Below the pieces are notes generated by a model. The model did not search any database, had not been told where the DNA came from, and was given only the letters and a program-made list of their open reading frames with translations. DNA of 64,000 nt from positions 186,001 through 250,000 of the forward strand of contig CAVYIO010000038.1 in NCBI GenBank assembly GCA_963768565.1, read 5' to 3'. Positions within the stretch are counted from its first letter, which is position 1. Every line of letters begins with the position of its first letter. The translations under genes and the position numbers were made by a program. Shown one piece after another: positions 8,602-16,747 of the stretch. This DNA is from JABDKH01 sp963768565. Its GTDB lineage: Bacteria > Bacteroidota > Rhodothermia > Rhodothermales > JABDKH01.

Positions 8602-9444
8602 CTAGTTCTTCTGGAAAACCATTTCTCGCGCGGCGCGAAGCTGCACAACGGCACTCATGAGCTCGTGTGTCCTTTCGTCGCTGACGGGTCCGTGCCAGAC
8701 GCTGTTCTCCTTGAGTGAACTGCCGACGATGAAGCCGTCCGCGTGGTCATAGAACAGGCCGACATTCTCCGCCGTAATTCCACTGCCGACGATCAACGGA
8801 AGACCCGTGGCCTCACGGACCTCCTTCAGACTGTCGATGTTCGGAGAGACGCCCGTCGATGATCCGGTCACGACAATAGCATCGGCAAGGTGGAGTTCCA
8901 TTCCGGCAGCAATCTCACCGATGGTGAGGTCTCCCGTCAACGCGTGAGCGGCATGCTTTTTCCTGATATCTGCGAAGACCGGGATCCGTGAACCGCCAAT
9001 AAGCTTTCGGTATCGAACCACACGGCCTGCCGAGGCGTCCGCGAAGCCCTTGTCCGAAACATGAGCGTACGTCCAACCCTCGGCTCTGACGAAGTCGCAT
9101 TTCGCAGCGACGGCCACCGCCAGTGCGGCACGATTCGCCTGGAACAATACCTGAATGCCTACCGGGATCTTGCCGGCGCGACGCTTCACTGCGCACGCGA
9201 TGGTCGTCATGAACGCAGTAACCTCTGGACCCATATCGCGCTCGTGGACACACGGGAAGTCGCGCATGTTCTCGACCATGATTCCGTCGACGCCTGCGCC
9301 AACGAACACCTCGGTCTCCGCAATCGCGCGATCCAATGCGCTTTCGACACACACAAACCCCGGTACACCCGGGCTCGGACCCGTGTGTATCATGGCAATG
9401 ACGGGCTTCACGCGCCCGAACAACTTGTCAAAGGCGACTGGCAT
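8602..9444 (-). CDS. BtpA/SgcQ family TIM-barrel protein
   Basis: 280 residues of the BtpA/SgcQ family. Recognised by PVIAMIHTGPSPG, the acidic loop VDGIMVENMRDFPC, PVGIQVLFQANRAALAVA, FVRAEGWTYAHVSDKG, IPVFADIRKKHAAHAL, DAIVVTGSSTG and the phosphate-binding-like GSGITAENVG near the C-terminus. Founding members are BtpA, needed for photosystem I accumulation in cyanobacteria, and SgcQ of an E. coli carbohydrate cluster; the fold and the final Gly loop suggest a sugar-phosphate or nucleoside-phosphate enzyme, with no firm reaction. The start was moved inward to the ATG before PVAFDKLFGRVKP because the upstream in-frame 47 residues are Arg-rich and not family-like. Confidence 0.85.
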   Translation of the reverse strand: MPVAFDKLFGRVKPVIAMIHTGPSPGVPGFVCVESALDRAIAETEVFVGAGVDGIMVENMRDFPCVHERDMGPEVTAFMTTIACAVKRRAGKIPVGIQVLFQANRAALAVAVAAKCDFVRAEGWTYAHVSDKGFADASAGRVVRYRKLIGGSRIPVFADIRKKHAAHALTGDLTIGEIAAGMELHLADAIVVTGSSTGVSPNIDSLKEVREATGLPLIVGSGITAENVGLFYDHADGFIVGSSLKENSVWHGPVSDERTHELMSAVVQLRAAREMVFQKN

Positions 9445-9727
9445 CAGGAATGCGTAACTATCTGAGGAAAAGCTTAGCTTTCGGGGCGCAGCGCGAACGC
9501 GGGCGGGATCGCTCCGCTCGCGCTTCTCGAGACTCCTACGGCACTGAAATTCAACCAGTTCCGAGTTGGCCTGAACTCGACGCACGACCGTGGACCTGGA
9601 CGTGCACCAGCACCTTTTGAATCAACACTGCCATCAGTACGTTTCAGCGGCATTACAGGGGAGCCGGCAGCCTTCGCGCCGCCGTCATATCCGCAACTTC
9701 TAACGAAAAGGGCATCGCCAGATAACC

Positions 9728-11590
9728 ATGGCCACGCAAGCGCCTGAGAAAGACGTCAAGTTAATCCCGGAAGCAACGATTCTCTTTGCGGGAGACTCCG
9801 GCGACGGCATGCAGTTGACGGGATCACAGTTCACCCTGGCTGCCGCCTACGCCCGCAACGACCTGGCCACCCTGCCAGATTTCCCCGCGGAGATTCGAGC
9901 CCCGGCCGGCACTACGTACGGCGTCAGCGGATTTCAGCTTCGATTCGGTTCGGTCGATGTCCGCACGCCGGGTGACGATGTCGACCTGCTCGTGGCGATG
10001 AACCCCGCGGCTCTCAAGGTGAACCTGGCACGGGTCCACGCTCAGAGCGCCATTATTGTAAATACGGACGCGTTTGAGAGGAGAAATCTAGACCTGGCCG
10101 GGTACACCAGCAATCCGCTGGAGGATGGCTCCCTGGAGGACCGGCACGTAATACCGGTCAAGCTTACGCAGCTTACCCGCGACGCACTCAAGGAAACGGG
10201 CCTCAGTCACAAGGAGGTCGATCGCTCCAAGAACATGTTTGCGCTCGGACTGGCCCTGTGGCTCTACTCGCGTCCCATGGAGCCGGCACTGGAGTGGCTC
10301 AGCAAGAAATTTGCCAAGCGACCCGACCTTCGGGACGCCAATATCCAGGTGCTGAAGAAGGGATACCACTACGGCGAGACAACCGAGCAGTTCATCGTTC
10401 GATATGACGTTGCAGAGGCTCAGATGCCTCCGGGTCGCTATCGCGCGATTCGTGGGGCGCAGGCTATGGCGATGGGACTCGTCGCTGCCGGACAGAAGAG
10501 CGGCCTGACCATCTTCTATGGTACCTACCCGATCACCCCGGCTTCGGACCTGCTCCACGAGCTGAGTCGACTTAAGAACTTCGGTGTAATGACGTTCCAG
10601 GCAGAGGACGAAATCGCCGCGATCGGCTCGGCGCTCGGGGCAAGCTTTGGAGGTCATCTCGGAATCACTGGCACGAGCGGTCCCGGTCTGGCGCTTAAGT
10701 CAGAGACCCTCGGGCTCGCCGTGATGACGGAGCTCCCGCTGGTCGTGGTCAACATGCAGCGAGGCGGACCATCTACGGGACTGCCCACCAAGACAGAGCA
10801 GAGCGATCTGCTGCAGTCCCTCTTCGGCAGAAACGGGGAAGCGCCGCTGCCGGTTCTCGCGGCGAGCACACCCGGCGATTGCTTTGAGACCGCATTCGAG
10901 GCGTGTCGAGTCGCGCTGACCTACATGACGCCTGTTGTTCTCCTCGGCGACGGCTATCTCGGTAACGGGTCGGAGCCGTGGCTCATCCCGAGTCTTGACA
11001 GCCTGCCCGACATCGACGTGACCTTTGCCGATTCAAGTCACGAAGCAAACGTCGAAGAAGGATTCCTGCCCTATCTGAGAGATCAAAAGACGCTCGCGCG
11101 CCCCTGGGCGCGACCGGGAACGAAGGGCCTGGAGCACCGACTCGGTGGTCTCGAGAAGCAAGACAAAACAGGAAACGTCTCTTACGAGCCCGAGAACCAT
11201 GAACTGATGACCCGTCTCCGGGCCGAGAAAGTGGAGCGGGTTGCAGACATCATCCCGAAGACCATGGTCCATGGAGACGAGTCGGGAGATGTACTGGTTG
11301 TCGGATGGGGTTCGACCCGCGGTGCGATTGAGGCGGCGGTGGTCGAGGCTCGGAAGACCGGCAAGCGTGTCGGAAGTATCAACCTGCGTTTCCTGAACCC
11401 GCTTCCATCGGATCTCGGAGAGGTGCTGAGTCGATTTGAGCACCTGATCGTTCCTGAAATCAATGACGGACAGCTCGTCATGGTACTTCGAGCTCGCTTC
11501 CTGCTGCCATTCAAAAGCGTCACGAAGATGCAAGGACAGCCGTTCAAGTCGAGCGAAATCGTTTCCGCCATCGAGGATGCGTCGTCCTGA
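9728..11590 (+). CDS. korA: 2-oxoacid (2-oxoglutarate):ferredoxin oxidoreductase, fused gamma-alpha subunit
   Basis: 620 residues. The N-terminal ~180 residues are the gamma domain (LFAGDSGDGMQLTGSQFTLA, FPAEIRAPAGTTYGVSGFQL); after a linker the alpha or pyrimidine-binding domain follows (YPITPASDLLHEL, FQAEDEIAAIGSALGASFGG, GTSGPGLALKSETLGLAVM, QRGGPSTGLPTKTEQSDLLQ). With KorB it decarboxylates a 2-oxoacid, probably 2-oxoglutarate to succinyl-CoA, passing electrons to ferredoxin, in place of or beside the NAD-linked dehydrogenase; it can also run reductively. The fused gamma-alpha layout with a two-gene korAB operon is standard in Bacteroidota and Actinobacteria. korB follows 33 bases later. 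Confidence 0.92.
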   Translation: MATQAPEKDVKLIPEATILFAGDSGDGMQLTGSQFTLAAAYARNDLATLPDFPAEIRAPAGTTYGVSGFQLRFGSVDVRTPGDDVDLLVAMNPAALKVNLARVHAQSAIIVNTDAFERRNLDLAGYTSNPLEDGSLEDRHVIPVKLTQLTRDALKETGLSHKEVDRSKNMFALGLALWLYSRPMEPALEWLSKKFAKRPDLRDANIQVLKKGYHYGETTEQFIVRYDVAEAQMPPGRYRAIRGAQAMAMGLVAAGQKSGLTIFYGTYPITPASDLLHELSRLKNFGVMTFQAEDEIAAIGSALGASFGGHLGITGTSGPGLALKSETLGLAVMTELPLVVVNMQRGGPSTGLPTKTEQSDLLQSLFGRNGEAPLPVLAASTPGDCFETAFEACRVALTYMTPVVLLGDGYLGNGSEPWLIPSLDSLPDIDVTFADSSHEANVEEGFLPYLRDQKTLARPWARPGTKGLEHRLGGLEKQDKTGNVSYEPENHELMTRLRAEKVERVADIIPKTMVHGDESGDVLVVGWGSTRGAIEAAVVEARKTGKRVGSINLRFLNPLPSDLGEVLSRFEHLIVPEINDGQLVMVLRARFLLPFKSVTKMQGQPFKSSEIVSAIEDASS

Positions 11591-11623
11591 CGAATCTGAC
11601 TATTCCTTCACGCCAACCGATCA

Positions 11624-12777
11624 ATGGCTGACAACAACAAGAAACCGAAGAAGCCCGGCGCGACTCGCCCGAAAAGACCGACGATGCCGCCCGGTGGCAC
11701 GGCCACCAGACGCAAGGTGACGCTGCCTCCGGGTCGCGGGCCTACTCTTCCCCCATCAGCCGCAAAGTCGCCTGGTGGAGATGGCATGAGCCGGAAGGAC
11801 TTCGAGTCCGACCAGGACGTACGGTGGTGTCCTGGCTGTGGTGATTATGCGATCCTTGCAACCGTCCAGCGCCTGATGCCGGAACTTGGAGTGGACAGAG
11901 AAAATATCGTCTTCATCAGCGGGATCGGATGTTCGAGCCGCTTCCCGTACTACATGAACACGTACGGCTTCCACTCATTCATGGCAGGGCGCCTGCGCTT
12001 GCGACGGGGCTGAAGGCCAGTTGTCCTGATCTCGACGTTTGGATTGTGACCGGCGACGGCGACGCCCTGTCAATTGGCGGCAATCATGTCATTCACTTGA
12101 TGCGGCGAAACGTGAATGTGCAAATGCTGCTGTTCAATAATCAGATCTATGGACTGACCAAGGGCCAGTACAGTCCAACCTCCGAGTTGGGCAAGGTCAC
12201 CAAAAGCACGCCCTACGGGTCACTTGACCACCCCTTCAATCCTGCCGCGCTTGCGCTGGGAGCCGACGCCACGTTCGTCGCACGCACCATGGACCGGGAC
12301 CCGAAGCACATGAAGGTGATCCTCAAGCGTGCGCACGATCACAGAGGTGCTGCATTCGCAGAGATCTATCAGAACTGCAACATCTTTAATGACGGGGCCT
12401 TCTTCACCTATACGGAGAAAGACTCGAAGCCCGAGAACACCGTTTTTGTTCAGCATGGAAAGCCACTTGTCTTCGACGGGGGTCGAAAGGGACTCCGGCT
12501 GAGCGGATTTTCGGTGGAAGTCGTCGACCTTACAAACGGGCAATGGTCGGCAAGTGACTGTGTGGTTCACGACGAGACGAGCCGCGACCTCGCGTCGGTT
12601 CTTGCGCGCGTCTTCTTCAAACCAGGTTTTCCCCAGCCCTTCGGAGTATTCTACGCAGAACAGCGCCCTACGTACGACGACGAGATCCAGAAGCAGATGA
12701 AGTTGGTCATGAATCAGCGGGGAAAGGGTGATTTTGCCGCTCTCCTCAACGCCGGCGACACCTGGAACATCAACTAA
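11624..12777 (+). CDS. korB: 2-oxoacid (2-oxoglutarate):ferredoxin oxidoreductase beta subunit, with one frameshift
   Basis: TPP-binding beta subunit, about 384 residues once a single missing base near 11974-11977 is restored. Upstream reads ISGIGCSSRFPYYMNTYGFH; downstream, in another frame, HGRAPALATGLK and VTGDGDALSIGGNHVIHLMR. [4Fe-4S] ligands include Cys69 and Cys72 (CPGCGDY) and Cys103 (GIGCSS); the Mg-TPP loop is GDGDALSIGGNH with NNQIYGLTKGQYSPTS. The first ~55 residues are a Lys/Pro-rich leader (KKPKKPG, TLPPGRGPTLPP), which I recall from Rhodothermota homologues. Both halves are fully conserved and the enzyme is central to metabolism, so a base-call error is the likely cause; as written the protein stops after residue 129. 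Confidence 0.85.
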
Positions 12778-12983
12778 TCCATCGACCGTGAAAGGTCCGC
12801 CGCAGAGCGACAGAGCGGGCTTTCGCTATTAGAACGGGTTCTCTTCGTCCCCTGAGGCTCAGGATGCGCTTCAGCCAGATTAATGACCCTGAAAGCGGCT
12901 AAAGATGCCTTTGGAGTGGTCGATACCCCACCTGAATTCCCCGGTATTTCCGGTCCCTGTAGTACCCACCGAGTCTGTAAGCC

Positions 12984-14516
12984 ATGAGACGTTTCCCGAC
13001 CTACGTATTTCTCGTACTCCTCACCGGCCTGTTCGCTTCGGGCTGCGATTTGTTCGGCGGTGACAGCGAGAGTGGCACCGTAACCCTCATCGGCCGTGTG
13101 CTGGATCAGAACAACGATCCGATCAGCGGCGCGACCATCACCGTGTTACCGATGAACGATGTCCTCGGAGAAACCGGTGTAGAAGGTGATTATGTTTTTG
13201 ACGTCAAGATCGACAGCACGATGGATCTTGTCGTCGTCGCTCGCAAGACTGGTTTCAGTGAGGCCAGTGTGACCGTTGCGGACGCGATCGCCGGCAACGC
13301 TGTCAACGTGCCCATCATTCGCCTGACCCAGATCGACGAGATATCCGAATCTTCCGGATACGGATCCAATATCCTGCTTCTGTCTCAGGACACTGACGCT
13401 ATCGGCGTACGCGAGAGCGGCTCCGACGAGGTTGCGACTCTGATCTTCCAGGTAGCCGATTCACTTGGCAAGCCGGTGACGATTGACCGCAAGGTGACCG
13501 TCAATTTCTCCTTCGGCGAAGCACCTGGTGGAGGCGAGTTCATCTTCCCGGACGTCGGCGAGACAAACAACAACGGCGAGGTGGAAGTGAATATCTCGGC
13601 CGGAACGATAGCCGGTGTAGCGCAGATCGTTGCTCAGGCGACCGTGCTCGGCACAACGATCCGTTCGCTTCCCGTTTCTATCGCGATACACGGCGGCCTG
13701 CCGGACCAGGCACACTTCACCCTGGGTCCTGCAACCTTTAACTATCCCGGATTGCGCGCCTTCAATCTGACAAACCGGATTTCGGTGCTCGTTGGAGACA
13801 AGTACTCGAATCCGGTCCGCCCGGGTACCTCCGTATCTTTCGCGACCGACTACAGCCTGGTTGAAGGTTCTACAACGACCAACGCCCAGGGTAGCGGATC
13901 CGTTAACCTGATCTCGGGCAATCCACTGCCGCCGGATGGCGTCGTGAATGTGACGGCCACCACGGCAGACGAGAATCAGGATCCTGTAACGTCCGTCACA
14001 CCCGTGCTGATGACCGGAGGACCCGTTATCCAGGTACAGCCCGGCGTGGCCTCAATCGGCACGACGTACACGCTTGACGTCACCGACTGGAACGGCAATC
14101 CCCTGACAGAGGGAACGTCCATTACCAGCAGGGCCGAGGGTAACCGCGTGAAGACGGTTGGTAACACGGCTGTCCGGATGGACGAGACCACATTTATTGA
14201 CGGCGGTCGAGATGTCAATGGAGACGGATTCTCCGACAACATCACCGACGGCGACAACCTCGACTTTGAAGACGTGCTGACGGGCTGGGGTATTACCCGG
14301 TATACGTTCGCCGTCGTGGAAGTGGCCTCGACGGACTCCACCAACGTCGAACCGGCTCGCGTCGACGCTGTGGTGATCACGGTGTCAGGATCGAACGGTC
14401 GACTGGAGATCGTTCTCGGCGGAGGCACGCCCAAAGTCACGGCCGGAAAGAACGACCGCGCAACTGTCGAGATGTTCGGCGACCGCAAGGTCGTAGCACG
14501 ACTCGAGGAGAAGTAA
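12984..14516 (+). CDS. Large surface or periplasmic lipoprotein with carboxypeptidase-regulatory-like and Ig-like domains
   Basis: 510 residues. A lipoprotein leader (FLVLLTGLFASGC) places the lipidated Cys near residue 21. Residues about 33-110 form a carboxypeptidase-D-regulatory-like beta sandwich (LIGRVLDQNNDPISGATITV, GDYVFDVKID, VVVARKTGFSEASVTV). Then come Big_1/invasin-like Ig modules with V-x-F/N-x-N-G-E-V-x-V patterns (VTVNFSF, GETNNNGEVEVNIS, and VSFATDY followed by NAQGSGSVNLIS). A calcium-loop-like DVNGDGFSDNITDGDN lies near residue 415. Function unknown, probably structural or adhesive on the outer membrane. A strong terminator follows; it stands alone as a transcription unit after a ~200-base gap. 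Confidence 0.75.
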   Translation: MRRFPTYVFLVLLTGLFASGCDLFGGDSESGTVTLIGRVLDQNNDPISGATITVLPMNDVLGETGVEGDYVFDVKIDSTMDLVVVARKTGFSEASVTVADAIAGNAVNVPIIRLTQIDEISESSGYGSNILLLSQDTDAIGVRESGSDEVATLIFQVADSLGKPVTIDRKVTVNFSFGEAPGGGEFIFPDVGETNNNGEVEVNISAGTIAGVAQIVAQATVLGTTIRSLPVSIAIHGGLPDQAHFTLGPATFNYPGLRAFNLTNRISVLVGDKYSNPVRPGTSVSFATDYSLVEGSTTTNAQGSGSVNLISGNPLPPDGVVNVTATTADENQDPVTSVTPVLMTGGPVIQVQPGVASIGTTYTLDVTDWNGNPLTEGTSITSRAEGNRVKTVGNTAVRMDETTFIDGGRDVNGDGFSDNITDGDNLDFEDVLTGWGITRYTFAVVEVASTDSTNVEPARVDAVVITVSGSNGRLEIVLGGGTPKVTAGKNDRATVEMFGDRKVVARLEEK

Positions 14517-14540
14517 GAAACGTCAGCAGACGACCCCGAC

Positions 14541-14580
14541 AAAGGGCGGCACCGCATTCGCGGATGCCGCCCTTTTCTTT
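14541..14580 (+). terminator. Rho-independent terminator after the Ig-like lipoprotein gene
   Basis: Perfect inverted repeat AAAGGGCGGCA / TGCCGCCCTTT (14541-14551 and 14565-14575) with a 13-base loop, running into TTTTCTTT. It is GC-rich and placed 24 bases after the lipoprotein stop, as expected for an intrinsic terminator. Confidence 0.9.
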
Positions 14581-14612
14581 TGCCCACAAACGACTCGAGT
14601 TGCCCCACATAA

Positions 14613-14636
14613 GACGGGCCCGCGGATGACGGGCCC
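14613..14636. repeat. Short direct repeat GACGGGCCC x2
   Basis: GACGGGCCC occurs at 14613-14621 and again at 14628-14636, 15 bases apart. Because GGGCCC is self-complementary the pair could also fold as a hairpin. It lies between the terminator and the DUF2752 gene. No function assigned; it could be an operator or chance. Confidence 0.35.
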
Positions 14637-14749
14637 ACCTTCACGTCAAGTGCCGAAGCCGAGCATACTCCACGCGCGGTCACGTTTCTGGTGGCTGTGT
14701 GGGCCCAGGGACGCGCCCTTCAGGATCTGATTCTGACCACGTACATTGA

Positions 14750-15070
14750 ATGCAAAGAATGAAGGCCAAAACAGCGATGTTTACGTTGAAAAACTCCGGC
14801 GAGATCGTCTTCTGGATAGTCGCCCTTGTGGTTCTCGCGTGTACTGATCCGGCGGCGCCACCGACTCTGGACCTGTGCCTCTTCAAATGGATGGGCATGG
14901 AATGTCCGGGCTGTGGAATGGGACACGCGCTGGCCTCATTGCTGCACGGTGACGTCGTCACGGCCATCGACACTCATCCGCTATCACCATTTGCCCTGCT
15001 CGTCATATCGAGTCGGGTCGTGCGAATCCTTCCACGTGGGCCCGCCACAGGCTCTAACCGTTTGATCTAA
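14750..15070 (+). CDS. DUF2752 family membrane protein
   Basis: 106 residues with two hydrophobic segments (IVFWIVALVVLACT and LSPFALLVISSRVV). The middle carries the DUF2752 signature: CLFKWMGMECPGCGMGHAL, with C-P-G-C-G-M-G followed by A-x-x-x-L-x-x-G-x-x-x-x-A and THPLSPFAL. Function is not known; the conserved CPGC pair suggests metal binding or redox at the membrane. ATG 14759 (MKAKTAMF) is an alternative start. DUF2752 genes are commonly next to TM2-domain genes in Bacteroidota, as here, where a TM2 gene starts 17 bases downstream. Confidence 0.82.
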   Translation: MQRMKAKTAMFTLKNSGEIVFWIVALVVLACTDPAAPPTLDLCLFKWMGMECPGCGMGHALASLLHGDVVTAIDTHPLSPFALLVISSRVVRILPRGPATGSNRLI

Positions 15071-15087
15071 AGAAAAGGGGGCAGCAT

Positions 15088-15492
15088 ATGTCAGAGGCCA
15101 TCTCGAAAGCCATTACCTACTTGCCGGAAGTTGAGGACGAGGAGCTTCTGCACGTCGCTTCGCTGATCAAGGAGATGGGCGAAGAGCAGGCACGTCAATT
15201 CGCCGCCGTTTACAGAAAGAGACGAAAGGACACAACCGTCACCCTCCTGCTCGCAGTAGTCGGTTTTCTCGGATTCGGAGGGATCCACCGATTCTATCTC
15301 GACCAGGTGGGAATGGGGATCCTGTATCTGCTGACCGGCGGATTGTGCCTTATCGGGACGATCGTCGACATGTTCAATCACTCCAGCCTCACGCTGGAGC
15401 ATAACAAGCGCAGGGCCGACGATGTCGCTGTCATGATCCGGACCGCGATTGACGAGGCGCCTTCGCCGCGATCGCTGCCGAGTGGCGAATAG
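15088..15492 (+). CDS. TM2 domain-containing membrane protein
   Basis: 134 residues. An N-terminal soluble helix region (KAITYLPEVEDEELLHVASL) is followed by Lys/Arg-rich KRRKDTTV and the TM2 module: two membrane helices around GFGGIHRFYLDQVGMGILYL and GGLCLIGTIVDMF, with the conserved G-x-H-R/D-F-Y-L and D at the end of the second helix. Role unknown. A very strong ribosome binding site, AAAAGGGGGCA, sits just before the ATG. The following lipoprotein gene starts 28 bases after its stop, so DUF2752, TM2 and that gene may form an operon. Confidence 0.88.
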   Translation: MSEAISKAITYLPEVEDEELLHVASLIKEMGEEQARQFAAVYRKRRKDTTVTLLLAVVGFLGFGGIHRFYLDQVGMGILYLLTGGLCLIGTIVDMFNHSSLTLEHNKRRADDVAVMIRTAIDEAPSPRSLPSGE

Positions 15493-15520
15493 CGCAGATC
15501 GTGAGCAGGACCAATCCGTT

Positions 15521-16633
15521 ATGAGACGTCCTCTCCGAACATGGTTTCTTGTTGCGCTTCTCGCCTCGACCGGCTGCGGCCCGAACCTGACGCCGTACGA
15601 GGGAATTGACCGGATAGCGTTGCCGGACGGTTTCAAGATCGAGATATACGCGGACAGCCTTCCGGATGCTCGATCGCTGGCGCTTTCGCCGAACGGCACG
15701 CTCTTTATCGGGACGCGCGACAACGGTAGCGTCTATGCGGTCCGTGACAACAACGCGGACGGTGCGGCGGACGAGAGGTTCACCATCGCCCGTGACCTCA
15801 CCATGCCAAACGGCGTAGCGTTCAGGGACGGATCTCTGTTCGTTGCAGAGGTTGATCGTGTCTTGCGATACGACGATATCGAAAGTCTCCTCGCGGACCC
15901 TCCCGCCCCTGCATTGATCACGGATCGCTATCCGCGCGACACCTGGCATGGGTGGAAGTACATCGCATTCGGACCCGATGGAAAGCTCTATGTCCCCGTC
16001 GGTGCACCGTGCAACGTATGCGAGGTCGAAGATCCGTACGGGGCCATCACGCGAATGAACCCCGATGGCTCGGGGTTCGAAATTGTGGCGCGCGGCATAC
16101 GCAACACAGTCGGTTTCGACTGGCACCCCGATTCGGGCGACCTGTGGTTCACGGATAACGGGCGCGACATGATGGGTGACGATATTCCTCCCGACGAACT
16201 GAACCGCATATCTCTGCCGGATCCACATTTTGGATTTCCGCACGTTCACGCCGGGGGGATTCAGGATCCGGAATTCGGTGCGGGTAGATCGGCATCCGAG
16301 TTCGTCCCGCCCGTTCAGCAACTCGGTGCGCATGTGGCAGCGCTCGGGATGGAGTTCTACACGGGCGACAGCTTCCCCGAAGAGTATCGAGGCCAGATAT
16401 TCATCGCCGAACACGGATCCTGGAATCGAAGAGACAAAGTCGGATATCGGGTCGCGCTGATTCGTCTCGGGAATGACGGCCTGCCGATCAGTTACGAACC
16501 GTTTGCGGAAGGTTGGCTGCAAGGTCGTGACAACTGGGGCCGCCCCGTTGACCTTGAGCAGATGCCCGACGGCTCGCTGCTGCTGTCAGACGACCAGGCG
16601 GGAGTCGTCTACCGGATCTCGTACACCGGCTGA
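15521..16633 (+). CDS. Sorbosone dehydrogenase-like (PQQ sugar dehydrogenase fold) lipoprotein
   Basis: 370 residues. Leader FLVALLASTGC gives a lipidated Cys near residue 19. The rest is a six-bladed propeller of the glucose/sorbosone dehydrogenase family: DGFKIEIYADSLPDARSLAL, GTLFIGTRDNGSVYAV, MPNGVAFRDGSLFVAEVDRV, WHGWKYIAFGPDGKLYVPVG, ARGIRNTVGFDWHP, LWFTDNGRD, then FIAEHGSWNRR and RPVDLEQMPDGSLLLSDDQA. His and Arg residues in HGW, GIRN and EHGSWNR match the PQQ and substrate sites of the family, so it is a candidate periplasmic PQQ-dependent aldose or sorbosone oxidoreductase; many relatives have no proven activity. Start set at ATG 15521 because the preceding in-frame region overlaps TM2 and would hide the lipobox. 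Confidence 0.85.
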   Translation: MRRPLRTWFLVALLASTGCGPNLTPYEGIDRIALPDGFKIEIYADSLPDARSLALSPNGTLFIGTRDNGSVYAVRDNNADGAADERFTIARDLTMPNGVAFRDGSLFVAEVDRVLRYDDIESLLADPPAPALITDRYPRDTWHGWKYIAFGPDGKLYVPVGAPCNVCEVEDPYGAITRMNPDGSGFEIVARGIRNTVGFDWHPDSGDLWFTDNGRDMMGDDIPPDELNRISLPDPHFGFPHVHAGGIQDPEFGAGRSASEFVPPVQQLGAHVAALGMEFYTGDSFPEEYRGQIFIAEHGSWNRRDKVGYRVALIRLGNDGLPISYEPFAEGWLQGRDNWGRPVDLEQMPDGSLLLSDDQAGVVYRISYTG

Positions 16634-16747
16634 TTTCGGGCTCCTCCGGAGCCGCCTCGCGCTCGTTACGATGCCGCCCGGGTAACTTTTGCCCTACCGC
16701 TTCGTCAACCGGAGCACACGAACCCGAAATAATACACCGCAGCGGCT

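Noticed and set aside
11971..11985. Programmed ribosomal frameshifting in korB
   Set aside because: No slippery heptamer or downstream structure seen by eye, and other genes show similar random breaks.
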